Part shown: positions 27,246 to 41,439 of the stretch, piece after piece
Layout: every line of letters starts with the position of its first letter
Position numbering within the stretch: the stretch's first letter is position 1
Assembly (NCBI RefSeq): GCF_004664715.2
Contig: NC_051076.1
Span: 3,727,446-3,791,445, forward strand
Source of the DNA: Peromyscus leucopus
Lineage: Eukaryota > Chordata > Mammalia > Rodentia > Cricetidae
DNA: 64,000 bases
Direction of reading: 5' to 3'
Program-made: the position numbers and the translations under genes
The notes under the pieces: generated by a model
What the model saw: the letters and a program-made list of their open reading frames with translations, nothing else
Database searches by the model: none
Told to the model about the DNA's origin: nothing

Positions 27246-27424
27246 GCAGTGGTAATCCTAAATGCTCATTTACTGAGTGATTATTGTATGCCAAGCATTT
27301 TATTTTCATAAGTTATTGATCCTCATATGACATGATCCTCATAATAAAAAAGATATTATTATTTCTATTTTAAAGATGAAAAACTTGTAGCTCAGATAAC
27401 ACATAACTTGCTCAAGGACACACA
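27246..27424 (-). repeat. MIR SINE
   Basis: 'tactgagtgattattgtatgccaagcattttattttcataag', 'gatcctcataataaaaaagatattattatttctattttaaagatgaaaaact', 'ataacttgctcaaggacacacagg'. One of the clearer MIR copies in the window. Confidence 0.8.
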
Positions 27425-27737
27425 GGATATTGGTGGAAGAACTAATTTTTAATCTAATTGATTAGATTCAAATCTTGAATTCTTAACAAGTATGCTGTGG
27501 TACCTTCTCTCATATGCTTGAATCAAGCTGTGATTCCTTGGTGTTCATAATATGTTTAGGCACGCCCCAAGTTCTCTGCACTTGATACCTCTCTCTGGAA
27601 TGCGTTTTTGTTTTTTTTTTTTTTCTCTCAGCCACTGCTCCAAATACTATTCTCTCAATGGTAGATATTCTCTAGTATTGTTCTCTGCCCTGTTTTATTT
27701 TTCTCTACAGAAAATTTACCATTGGCAGGCAGTATCA

Positions 27738-27878
27738 TTTTATTTGTCTGAGTCTTATGTAGCCAGGCTAGCACTGAACTCACTAATGTAGCCAAGGATG
27801 ACTTTGAACACCTAATCCTCCTACCCCCAACTCGTCCAAGTGCTGAGATTACAAGTGTGCACCACCACATCGGGCTAG
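27738..27878 (-). mobile_element. B1 SINE, minus orientation
   Basis: 'gtagccaggctagcactgaactcac', 'gatgactttgaacacctaatcctcctaccc', 'gtgctgagattacaagtgtgcaccaccacatcgggct'; diverged, with no poly-T left directly adjacent. Confidence 0.75.
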
Positions 27879-28162
27879 GCTGTTTTATGTGTTTGCTTGT
27901 TTTGCCTCACTAGTAGTTAAGCTCTCTGAGAGCATGTAGCTTAGTCATGCGGCTTAGCAGGCACCAAAAGCAGTACTTGGTGCACTGTAAGCATATAAAG
28001 GCATGTGTTAGTATTGATTTAATGAATCAGCAAACTTATCTGAAGGATGCAATGGAGGCAAGACTCTGCAATTGGTAGTCATCACCTGATTGCCTAAAAC
28101 CCATTCTTCTCCCAGGCTCTTATTGGCCCAGAAGCTCAGGGTACAAGGGTACAGAGAAATCA

Positions 28163-29453
<1,291 letters not shown>

Positions 29454-32400
29454 CTGAAAAACACAAGGCAAGGGGTCAGACTAAAAGTAAGTTCTACATG
29501 AACTGTGTTGCTTGACCAGGATTCTCAAATCCAGCTGGCCCTATGGGTCTCTTTTGCTACATTTCAGTTTTTCTATTTTTAACATATTTTCCCCTCTGAG
29601 GGATGCTAAGGGAATCCCATTATCATTGGTCTTTAGCCATTATGCTGTATAATACGCTTTTGTTTGTATGTTTTATTTACATTGTACAAAGCATCTCCAT
29701 TTCAAGGCATCAATTTTATCTCTCAGAGAGGTTAAAACTCACTCAGTCAGTGTTGATGTCAGGACTGAAATGTCTTCCCCACATAATCACTTTAGGACTT
29801 TATTCTAGTATGATATGCCAATAACATTCCATCTTATCTCAGACTCCCTTTACCTCACACTCCTGGGATCCTATACTTTCTTCTCATGCTCTGATATCCA
29901 TAGGAAAGGAGAAGTGCTGGTCACCTCTGGTCGTGTTCCTCATTGTCCCTGAGGGAAGGGTATTTATGGAAAGTATGCTATTCAAAAAAGACTGGATTCC
30001 TAAACCTGCCATCCCAGAACCTGAAAACCCCCCTAAAATGGTAGATGAGCCTATTCCTCTGTAGACCAGTCATAGCCCCTGCCTCATGAGAAAGGAATAG
30101 ATGGGTTCTAGGAACCCCTAAGCTCTTTTCTCTGTTGAATACTTGGGCAGCAGTAGAGGAAGAGGATTAGGAGGGTCAGTTTTATCTGGTCGCTGCTGGG
30201 GAATTCTGGCTGTTCAATCATCTGTGAGTTTAGTTAGCCCTGGGTCTTGATCACAGTACTTCAAGTTCAGCCTCCACTCTTGAATGCTTTGATCCTGTCT
30301 GCATTCCAAGAAGCTGCCCAGTAAGCAGAAAGGACCCCTGAGGACACCCACTAAGACCAGCATGGGGAGATCCCAGGCAAGGGGACAGAGGTCAGGAAAC
30401 CAGTCATCCCTGGACAATCTTGCTTCCCATGACTTTTAGGATGTACAGCAGTTACTTGAAAGCTGCACCAGAAGAGGCAGCAGCCATTTAGCTAAGAGAG
30501 CCTTTCTCAAGCTAAATAAAGTGTCTGGGCAACCTTGCTGACAAGTACTGACAGAACTCTGGGTGCACTGACGACAGGAATGGAAACACTCCAGGTAGGA
30601 AGAGAATTTGCTCCCAGGTAGCTTAGCAGAGGCCTGCCTGCCTGTTCCCTCAACTCCCCAGTCTGGCTGGACGGGGTTATAACCAGTCTGACACCACCCC
30701 CACCCAGTTTTTCTTTGTATATTTAGAGATTCTCTTTCTTGTCCCTCCACTCTGCAGCACAGGTCTGTAGCCAGCACAGTGCCAAGGTGGTCTAACCTGA
30801 CTCCGTTTCTCCAGGGGGATTCTGGTGGGTGTTCTGGAGGTGATTCATGAGGTCCCAGGCTTCCTTGGAAAGAGGAAGGGCAGCGCAAGGCTGGGGCTGA
30901 GCTTAGCTACTCTAACACAGCCCTTCCGGCCTCACAAGCAAAGGCTCCCAACTCGCCCAGATTTCAGTTTGAAAAGCAAGTTATTTTTAGCTATGTCCTG
31001 AGGCCGGTAGCAGGACGTGAATTCCTCAAGAGGAGCTGCAGAAAGGAAATAACAGAATCCTCAAACTCTCCAGCTAAATGGGGAATTGCAGGAGGCCACA
31101 CTGCATGGTCTTCTCTAGAATATGGGCCACAGGTGGGCTCCCCTGGGGCCACAAGCGGCTTAAGATGGAGGATGCAGCATGAGAACAGATAGTCCATTCA
31201 AGACGAGCTTTGCAGATGAGGCTGCCTGTCACCATTGCAAGTATAGGAGCTTGCAGGATAGAAGTGCTCTCTGAAGCACAGTGGCACTGCATGCTCCTGC
31301 CTTCCCACTTCACACATCATACATGCCTGACCCATGCACACCAGGAGGAGTCCAGAGAGTAGAGACTAGCATCTGAAGACACAGTCAGCCATCTCACTTC
31401 CCTCCTCCATGACATAGTTCAGTAGTAAGTGGCTTGAGGAACAAATCTGGGACGTTAGCCTGATCGAGTCCCTAGCTCTCTGGCTGTCATGGAAGTCAGT
31501 GTGGTATTGCAGGGGAACTTCTTAGCCTCACCACTGATACCTGTTACGATATCACAAAGGCCTCTGATGGGAAATGGCATTGGAATCCCTGACTTTTCTT
31601 CTTGCTTATGTTTTTCTTTCCCACGGATGGGCATTATGTGGGGAGTGTTGATCCCCCTGGCCCCGTGGCAGAGCTTACTTGGAAGGTTAGCAATAGGGAA
31701 AAAGAACAGACCCAGGCTAATTTTCTCTGTCATATTATTGCACAAGTCTCAACACAGCCTCTCTGAAGACATCAGAGAGGCTGCTGAAAGCTGGATTCTG
31801 AGTGGAAAAACTGGGCTAATAATTAGAAGGCCTGAGGTCACAGAGCAGAAAGAAGTACAGAGAATTCAGGAATACTGGTCCAATGTCTGTCACTCACAAA
31901 TTTTATGGTGGGCATAGTGGTCTAGCATTTTCCTGAGTCTGTTTCCTGAGCTGTCATAATTAGCCAGTCTGTAAATTCCTCCTTCTGGATGAAATGATGC
32001 CTTGAGGTCCATCTCCTTCAGTTCCTAGAGTCTGGGTTAAATAGACACAGAGTTCCTTCTATACTGCCTATGTAGCTGACAGGCTTTTCCAGTACATCTC
32101 TGAAGCAGGCCTGTTTTCTTTGTACCCCTCCAACTGCATGTTCCTGGTGACTAGTCAGGAAATTCATCCCCAGACCCAGAGGCTACTCACCCCAGCAGCT
32201 GCTACTGGATACTGGGGTCCAGAGGAGACACTGTCTCCTGTGGTAAGGGATGGAAAGGTTTGATATCTTGAGGGCCACAGATTTATATGCCAAGATGGAT
32301 GGAACCAAGATATGCTCTAAAGCGGGTTCAGTGGTCAAAGGTCAGGCCACCCAGGTGAACTCACGGTAAGGAGTGCAGCTACCTTTGTGCCTGTGAAAAG

Positions 32401-33339
32401 CAGAGTGTGGTATGCTTAAATGCTGGGATGAAGGACTCAGATATTTGGTTTTAAGCAGAGCTTCAGCTGTGTGCACCTGGTCAGAGCACCAAGTCACTCT
32501 GGGATGCTCTCTCTCCATCTACCTGAAATGGGCTTAGTCCTGGGACCTGCCATGCAGGATTTGCATCACTGCCACAATCCCTCAGCACAGCATCAACCAT
32601 GTGCTCAGGAGGCCATAACCTTTATTACCAATGATATTTCCAGCTTCTTGCTTTCCTCTACCATATGATCAGTCTCAGAACAGATATTCCATCCTCAGTT
32701 TGGCGGAAGCCTGTGACACTGTACAGTTAGTACTTTCTCTGCTAGTGCCAAACAAGAGTTTTCTTTTAATAAAATGCCCCTCTTTGCATCACAGTATCTC
32801 TCTGTGTCTAGTTCATGAAGTCAGCTGTCATATTCTGGAACTTTTTTCTTCTACCAGTTTTCTTCTCCCTTCCCCAGTTCTCCATCAGGTATATACTGTC
32901 CTAGAATTCTGAGTCACCCACAGAACTTCCCCAACATCTTCCCCATGGATATTGTGATACCAAGTAGAGTTCACACTTGCTTCTGGGTAAAGCAGGTGCC
33001 ACTAAATATTTTATTTGCAGGTCTGATGACACCATCTTTCTGATTAGGATCCAGGCAGCAGGTGCTGGTGACAGCCACCTAAGGCATCTGATACCTTCCT
33101 GACCAGCTGGCATAAGTGTCAGTGGCAATCTAGGAAGGAAGTGAAGGTGAGTCATTTCCAGCTCAGCTCAGTGCAGGATTCCCTCCTCCCACTATTATTG
33201 CCCTTCCCATGAGCTCTAGGTGCATATGCCTCCATGTGGTCACCAACCTCCCTTACCTCAGAGGAGATGGTGGCAGTAGGAGTTAGAATTGCATAGAACT
33301 TTGTGATAGAGTCAAAGTGCATGCTAGATCTCATGTCAC

Positions 33340-33780
33340 AGGACCCATGGGTAGTATCACCATCTCCACCTGCTCCATCCCTGTTGTAGCCTCCAGCATC
33401 ACCATGGTACTGACAGGCCTCAACTGTTCCCACTCTCTCCATCACTGTCATCACTGTCACCTCTGGAACCATTGCAGTACTGATAGAGCTCCATCATCCA
33501 CACAACCTTGCTATCACAGTCATTGTTATCCCTAGACACCTCTAGCACTGCAATATTGATAAAGTTTAACTGTCCCCATGTTTTCCATCACTGCTGCCAT
33601 TGCCATCACTGTTACCTACAGTACCATATGGTGATAAAAGAGCTCAGCCTTCCATACCCTACCATGCATCACTGTTATTGTCATGTCATTTCTAGTGCCA
33701 TCACGGTGCTGATAGAGCTCTACCACCCCAGATAGAGTCCACCATCCCAGCTTCTTCATCATTTTCATCATTGAAACCTC
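33340..33780. repeat. Degenerate minisatellite, older flank
   Basis: Diverged copies of the unit found in the adjacent homogeneous array: repeated blocks 'ccatcac(t/g)gt', 'gtactgatagagctcc', 'tgctgatagagctc', 'caccatc'. Spacing is irregular, roughly 60-75 bp. Read with the next feature, it is the decayed edge of one array. Confidence 0.75.
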
Positions 33781-34157
33781 CAGCACCATCACAGTGCTGA
33801 TAGAGCTCCACCATCTTCTCCCTACCCACCACCATCAACACTGTAATCACCAGCACCATCACAGTGCTGATAGAGCTCCACCATCTTCTCCCTACCCACC
33901 ACCATCAACACTGTAATCACCAGCACCATCACAGTGCTGATAGAGCTCCACCATCTTTTCCCTACCCACCACCATCAACACTGTAATCACCACCACCATC
34001 ACAGTGCTGATAGAGCTCCACCATCTTTTCCCTACCCACCACCATCAACACTGTAATCACCACCACCATCACAGTGCTCATAGAGCTCCACCATCTTCTC
34101 CCTACCCACCACCATCAACACTGTAATCACCACCATCATCACAGTGCTGATAGAACT
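33781..34157. repeat. 70 bp minisatellite, 5.4 copies
   Basis: Units start at 33781, 33851, 33921, 33991 and 34061, each exactly 70 bp, with a partial sixth from 34131. Each unit runs from 'cagcaccatcacagtgctga' to 'accatcaacactgtaatcac'. Adjacent units differ at only one to four positions (for example ttctccc/ttttccc and cagcacc/caccacc). The unit length is not a multiple of three, so no frame is maintained. Confidence 0.97.
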
Positions 34158-35024
34158 CACCTTTTGCATCACTGTCATCATTGTAATAGTATTTTCTGTC
34201 ACCACGGTAGTAGTGATGCCTATATCAACCAGTCCTCTACTGGATGATATACCCAGCAGAACCCAGAGGATCAAAGGGGAGAGATGGCGCAGGATAAATC
34301 TGGTGGCTCAGGGACTCCCTCATCCTCTTTCCTCCAAGGCAGAGGATAATCTATTCCCTCTCTAGATCTCTTTTATAGTCGACTGGATTTGAAAGCTTTG
34401 TTTCAGAGTGGGCATTAAAGGACATTTTAAGGTTACTCTAATCTACCACTTACCTCTGTTTTCACATAAAAAAAAAAAACACCACCAACAAAAACCCAAC
34501 CAACCCCTACAGAAAGGAATTTACTTGTTCAGAATGATGCAAAAATCAATCAGGGACAGACTATCTTGTAACACAAAGTTAATATTTTTCCCCTCGATGT
34601 CGGAAGTGGGTCCTGGGAGTTGGTTATATTGTTTTACCTGGAGGCTGTGCTGTCTAGGAGACAGAAGGTATCTTCCAATGTTGGATGCAGCACATGGCAG
34701 AAGGGAATGTGGTGCTAGACTTGGCCCAAGAGCTGGTGCTGGGGACAGATCCCAAGAAGCCTAGGATGAGGGGTAGAGAGTCTAAAATATATGATTAGAA
34801 TGGCCCCTGTCCAGCCCTGGACAATAGCCTCCTCTAGCCTAGTCAGGCCCTGGTAAAAGTCACACCCAGGAATGGCATCTAGTTTCTGTCTTGGGAGCTC
34901 TGATGTCTTCAGTGTCCCACCTCTTTAGGTTATAGATAATTCCACAGCTGGGCCATATTTACTCTCAGCACAGAAAATTCCTTCTTCCAACAGAGTTAGA
35001 GCTGCAGCAGAAGGGACTGAAGTT

Positions 35025-35173
35025 TTTTGTTTGTTTTTTGTTTTTTAATAGAGGGTCTCTTTATATAGCTCTGGATATTCTGGAACTCACTACATAGACC
35101 AGACCAGGCTGGCCTTGAATTCATAGAGATCCACCTGCCTCTGTGATCAAAGGAGTGTGCCACCACACCCAGC
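35025..35173 (-). mobile_element. B1 SINE, minus orientation
   Basis: A poly-T-rich start (gttttttgtttgttttttg) is followed by 'ctcactacatagaccagaccaggctggccttgaattcatagagatccacctgcctctg' and 'ggagtgtgccaccacacccagct', the inverted B1 body and head. Confidence 0.88.
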
Positions 35174-36627
35174 TGAGGTAGGATATTAAGGGGATAGCCC
35201 ATCCCTAGGGTAGACTGCAGAAGAGATTGTGGTGGTTTCTGAAGTGGAGTATCATAAAGGGCTGTCAAGGGATACCCAGAGGCAAGGGTTTGGACCTGCG
35301 ATGGGCTTCAGGTTTCAATGAATTAAAATCCAGGAGGAAGAAGTTTCTGAACTAGAAATTTTGATATACATTCTACCCAATCTTCCCTTGGCACAATGGG
35401 GTTAGTGCAATGGAAGGACGGAAGGGTGGCCTCCCTCATAGTGGGCCAAGCTCACATTCCAGCACCAACCTCAGAGCTAGTCCAGGCATGTTGGTAGCAC
35501 AAGGTGAGCAAGAGGGTGAACTGCCCGGGGGACACTGATGGCTGAAAAGCCACAATTAGACTGAAAGAAGTTATCTAGTATTTAAATAATTATCAGATTG
35601 AAGGAATAATCATGGGTTTGAGCCGATTTTTCTCCCTACTGTCACCCTGATGGAGCCTATAATATTATTATTCAAATGGCCATGATTCTCACTGAGAAGA
35701 GACCATGGAGAAAGGGAGAATGGGGGAGGGGGAGGGATGTGATGGGGTGGGGAGAAGGCTCAATGAATCTCCTAGTGACAGGACTGCAGGAGGTACGATT
35801 AGTCTTTTTCTTATTTCAGCTGTCACTCACATAGAGACACCAAGATTGTTATTAGCGTATTTTATGCACAAGATTTAAAGGCAGAGGGGGAGGGAGGAGG
35901 GAAGAGGAAGAATTTCCTATAGAAAATAACAGGACCAAAGGAACAATTTAGATGTCACTGCTGTACCAGCTGCATGTGCTTCATTACTGGAATGTCATTT
36001 TCCTCAGAGACTCCAGTGTTATTCGAAGCTAAGTGGCTAGCCCTGGCCCAGAGCAGGGAGGAGAGGAGAGGGGGAAATCAGGGCTCTGATTTCTTCTTAT
36101 CCCCTAAGAAGGTAGTCTGAGTGGTACTGTAGGCCCTCTTGTGTATTTCTAGAAAAACTGAGGGTAATAGTAACTACTCAGCCTTTCCCTTTCTCCCTCA
36201 GCTTTACTTTCTATGAGATGGAGTTGGGGTTAAACTAGATCTAGTCTCCATAGTCAAAAAACCAGAGACAAGGCAGGGAGCAGCAATGGGTTGTCTGTCC
36301 AGCATGGTGTCCTATGCTCTAGTCTTTCAAAGTCCCCTGGATTCCATCAAGCTGTGTTTCCCTGACACTGGAGAGAGGCTGAATAACCAGGCACCATCAT
36401 AGGGACTCAATTCAAGCCAGAAGGATGGGATAATGGGCTAAAGTCCAATTGTCTTTTCAGCCAATATTCCCATGTTGAGGTCCTAACCTCAAAAAACTTC
36501 AAAATGTACCAAAGACTTCTAAATATATTTGAATGAAGAGTCTCTACTTCACTAACTAGGTCAATAGAAGGATAGAGGTTGGGTTCCAATCAATACAACC
36601 AGTATGTTCATTAAAAGGGGAATGTAG

Positions 36628-36822
36628 GAGGCTGGAGAGATGGTTCAGCAGTAAAGAGCACTGTCTGATGTTCCAGAGGATCAGGGTTCATTTCCCAGCA
36701 CCCACATGGCAGCTCACAACTGCCTGCAACTCCAGTTCTAGGGGATCCAACACCATCACATAGACATATATTCAGGCAAAATACCAATGCACATAAAATA
36801 AAAATAAATTATAAAAGAGGAG
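36628..36822 (+). mobile_element. B2 SINE with 12 bp target-site duplication
   Basis: 'gaggctggagagatggttcagcagtaaagagcactg', 'cagcacccacatggcagctcacaactgcctgcaactccagttctaggggatcc', tail 'cacataaaataaaaataaatt'. Direct repeats aggggaatgtag flank it at 36616-36627 and 36823-36834. Confidence 0.95.
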
Positions 36823-37108
36823 AGGGGAATGTAGACACAAAGAGAGGCATGCATGGAAAAATAACTCAAAGATATGTAAGGATAAGACATTGTCTCTGAT
36901 TGACAACAAAGGCCTGGAACAGTCTTCCCTCACAGTCCTTGAGAGCAATACCTGTGAAAGCTGGATTCTATCAGTCTTCAGAATGCCCTAAAATATGTCA
37001 TTGATCCCACCAGCCTGGAAATCTTTGCTACAGCAGATAGAGCCAACCAATAGCAGGGAAGAGTCATGGATTTGAACTTCTTGGCTTAGGAATTCTCTTT
37101 ATTGTTTA

Positions 37109-37110
<2 letters not shown>

Positions 37111-37170
<60 letters not shown>
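37111..37170. repeat. (GT)30 microsatellite
   Basis: Sixty uninterrupted bases of GT. Likely highly polymorphic. Confidence 0.98.
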
Positions 37171-37172
<2 letters not shown>

Positions 37173-39837
37173 CTCATGTTTACCACTGGGGCAGGAAATG
37201 CAGAGATACACAGTGCTGAACATTCTGGAAATCTGAGGGCAGCAAGCTATGTCCTGCTTCCTACCTGCCCTAAGCCATGTACAGAAGACCTACTGCTCTG
37301 CAGCAGAGTTTGGAATGAACACCAGGATTTGCTAATCTGTGCTCTTTTGCTGGAGTAGGTTTTCCTCTTTGGGCCTCTCTTGTTCCCATCCTCCACTCCT
37401 ACCTAGACAGTGCTACTGTTACTTGCCAGCCCTCAGAAAATGATGGGACATGGTGACTCCCAGGGATGATTGCTATTCATTTCCACTCCAGTTCTTTCTC
37501 ACTGTAGATCCTGTCCCAGGACCACTGTCCCTGACACCAGGGAGGGTTTTCTGATGTTTTCTTTCCCAGGTCTCTCTGAGTGTTCTGACTGAGCCCTGGA
37601 AACCACACCAGCTCTCCTGGGGCCTTAGCAAAACATCCACTGTTTGTCCTTTCCTCACATAGGCTATAAAAGTTTGAGTTGTCTTTCTGACTTATGAAGG
37701 ATCCCAAGGTGTGCCCTCATTTGAGGGGTTGGTGTGGGATTGGAAGGTGGGGGTTCTGTTTCTTTCTGGGGTACTGACTGGGCTAGCTTTGCAAAGTCAA
37801 AACAAGATTCATTACCCTGGGGCCAGGAGCAGGGAGATACACTGCCTGACCTTGCAGACCTGCTCCATATGTCATGAGCCTGTCAGAAATCTCCCAGAAT
37901 TCCCTTTATTATCTAAAGGTCGCCACCAGGGCAGAGCTGAGAGAGCTACATGGTATTAACTAAACTACAAGAGCAATCAATTTCAAGCAGCTGCCTTCCC
38001 TGCCACCTAAACTGCCCCCCCCCACTTCATGGGGCTCTGCCCTCTTCAATCCCCTTTGGGGAAAGGACAGGGAAAAGCCTGTCTTGCTATGGCTATCTCT
38101 TGCTGGAAAGAATCAGGATACATGGGCAGGTTCTGAGGCTTCGGAAGCTGATCCTGGGGGTACATCCATCCTCTGGAGTAAGGGTGACCAGAAAAGGTGG
38201 TCTACTGCTCCCTTGATCATAAGTGTGCCCCTGTGGAAGCCATCTTAGCAGTGAGTTGATGCTCTTGTAAGTATTACTAGGTCAAAGCACAGAAAGAGAA
38301 ATTCCCAGGGTCTTTCCAAAGAGAAAAAAGTGTAAGCATGGGATGATGCTCTTGCTAGGTCAAATTCATGTTAGGAGACATCAAATCCTAAGGGCCATAA
38401 ACAGGATGATCACAGAAATAAGACCGATGAAGGAAGAATGGCCACTGCTGCAATTCTTTATTATTCACCAGCTATGTTTCCTGCTACTGGGAATCTTGTC
38501 ATCTTAGGTTTGTGGACTGTCCACAGTTAGCAGATAAAGAAGCCAAATTGACCAGGCTGAGCACCTTGGGTGGTGTCCTCGGGTGGAAGACACAACTTCA
38601 CAGGCCAGTGTGTTTCCCCCAGACTTCCAAGTGGATTACATTTCTAAAATTTACTTTTCATTTAAACCCTCTTGTCACAAGTCTTAGAAAAAAAAACAAA
38701 CAACTGACCAGAACATTAAGTAAAACTTGGTAAGTATTTTATCTGAGACTACACAGTCCCCTTTAAACTTACCCTTAGTGATCATTTATTACCTGTACCT
38801 CAGTTACAGGTAGAGTCTGGAGTGTTCTGTGGCGAAAGGCTTGATAACAGGCAGTCACCGTTCAGAGCAACCCAATATTTTCTAGTGGGGAGTGAGAGAC
38901 AGTTTCCTTCTTGCCTCTCTTTATTGTATAGGAAAAGCCTGCATCTCTTAGAAGAATGAAACGGGGCAGGAAAGCAGGGTTACAAATCCCCCACTTTCAT
39001 GATGAAACAAATTGCAGTTATTCAACATAATACTATATTATGCTGCCATTAAACATAATGTTTTCAGAGAATGAATGACATAATTTCAGTCCACACCAGC
39101 AGGAGAAGAGAGAAACAAAAGGTCAGGAAAGAATAAGCCAGAGAGAGAGTACCTGGCTATCACTTCATACTCTACCCCATTCTCTATTGACTTGACTAGA
39201 AGACCCAGAGTTATGATCCCAAAGTTTGCCACAGCTCTTTCTTCCAAGAGGATAATGTTGCTACTTTTCCTCCCACCCCCTTCCCACCAGAGGACCAGGT
39301 GAGGCACTTTTCGCTTCTTCTCACAGACCATTCTTTCTGCCCTTGGTGGCCTCGGGCCTGATGAATTCCAGGAAAAAGGAGCTTGTTCCATTCCTAATGC
39401 CTGTCTTTATGTTAGGAACAATGGCCATCATCACTGCTGGTTTAGGGTGTCCACATACAGAATCTAGGGCTCTCCAAAGTCCAGAAGGGTTGCTTTAACC
39501 CCTGAAAACCCAGCATTGCCTTCTCCAGGATATTATTTGTATAATAGTCATATCATTACCACCCAGGCCTTCCTCTATACCAGAGTCTACTGAAAGCTAC
39601 CTGCATCTAAGACCCAGGCTCACACATCCTACAAAGGGTCCTGTCTCTCAGAGTTCTTGGACCATGCTGCCAGGCACATGGGCAAAGCAAGGGACTCACT
39701 GTGGAAATACCTGGCACAACTCCCCATTGCTGCCCAGAAAGGCTTCAAATACTGGATGCTCAGGTTCCTGCCTCTCCTGCTGGCTGCTCTGGCATTTTTT
39801 TCCCTCCAGCCTTTACTGCCTACCTCTCTGAGAGTGA

Positions 39838-40490
39838 TTTCACTCCCAACAGTATTGGTAAAATTATTAAGGCCACTCCACGTAGTTAAAAGCAGATTTA
39901 TTTAATGGCGTAACTTACAAATGAAGGAATAGGTAGGTTGAGGGTTCTGGGAAAGACGCAGCAGTAGTTCGGCGATGTTCTCTGGAGAACTCTCCTCCTT
40001 ACACCTCTAGCATCCAGGCTCCCAGCAGCAAGAGCGGGGGCATGTCCCAATCTCAGGTCTTTAGGCCCTCCCTTGGCCCTGCCTTGTGGGCGTGATAGTT
40101 ACCAAAACCTCAGTGGGGGTTGGAACTTCCAGACCAAAGCTGGAATGGCTACCTACCACATCTGCCACTTTTTGTCTAAATAAGAAGGTTCTAACTTAAT
40201 ACAAGACTATATACAAAGGAATGGTTATTAAATATTTTCCAGGAGTAATGAGGGATAATGACCTAGATAAGATGGAACTACAATCAATGCGAACAATATC
40301 AAGCAAAAAACACATACTAAAATGCAGAGAAGTCTAGAACGTAGGTAAATGGTATGTTACAAGGATCATTCCAAAGGGTGTCCTATCCTAAAGAACCTGA
40401 ATCTAATACTTAATATGTTCTATCTAAGATATGTACTATACTGTTGTATAACTGCTAATCTTCAATCCCACCAAAGACCTGAGAAGGAAT
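39838..40490 (-). mobile_element. Endogenous retrovirus 3' end: internal fragment, polypurine tract and LTR (minus orientation)
   Basis: On the minus strand a non-coding internal stretch (about 40490-40165) leads into an A/G-rich tract (agacaaaaagtggcaga). This is followed by an LTR starting TGTGGTAGGTAGCC (about 40159). The LTR has a polyadenylation signal context 'cattaaataaatctgctttt' and ends about 39840. The purine run next to a TG start is the usual polypurine tract/3' LTR junction. No gag, pol or env frame is present. The boundaries and family are not certain. Confidence 0.55.
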
Positions 40491-41346
40491 ATAATGGTAC
40501 CTCCCTATAACCCTTGGCTCAGTTTGTTCTCTAAGGAGCTCTCTTCCCAAACCTCCCTCCACATTCTATATCACCCTATTCACCTTTCACAGCCCTTCCA
40601 CTCATCTAAAGACAGTGGGAAAATCTGGTTTCAGCACCTACTACACCCATCAAAGTACAGTACTGACTCCTTTGTGTGTGACAACATCGGGTCTCTCCAC
40701 TGGGATAGACATTCTTTGAGAGCAGAACTTATATCTGGTACTTGCTGGACTGCTCTGCAACACAGGCATGCACAGGAGCTTTCACTCAGAAATGCACTCA
40801 GTGTGATCCTGAACAGTGCAGAGAAGGAAATGAACGGTTTTTCTCAGCTGACACTATCCTTGATAGTCTTCCTGGAGAAATGGTTTGATCTATCTGTGGT
40901 GCTTGGTTCAAACATTTGTCAAAACTGATCATTTGGAGCTCATGGAGAAATAGGTGAACAGTTTAGAAAGGATTCCAGCTGTTGTTCACCTTGAACTTAC
41001 AGATGAGAATCACTGGTTAGGTGGAGAAAATGGAGAGGAGAAAGAATAGATCATACTAGCCTGTGCAAAAAATCTTGGCAAAAGAACTCTAGTGCTATAG
41101 GGTATAGAATAATACAAGAAGTATATATTGATAAAAATATGGCAAGTTGGTCACACAAAATGATCAAGAGCAGAATAGTGAAGGGAAGGTCCTCTAGGAA
41201 GGTTCAGAACAAAATACGTCCATGAGGAAGTTACAGCAACTCACTGTGGTACTTGCTGCAGAGAAAATGCATGGTCTTTGGAGACAGACGTGTTCAAATC
41301 TTACTGCCTACCTCTCTGAGATTATTTACATAATTAAATAAATACA

Positions 41347-41439
41347 ATTATTTACAAATTGTATTGCTGATCTGCAGCACCAGCATCCAAGACCACGAGT
41401 TAGCCAAGAAAGAGCGAGCACATACTTATCACAGGTCTA
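41347..41439 (-). repeat. LTR-like fragment, duplicate of the element at 43216
   Basis: About 93 bp ('atttacaaattgtattgctgatctgcagcaccagcatccaag...cacatacttatcacaggtct') shared with 43216-43309 at roughly 90% identity by eye. Confidence 0.75.
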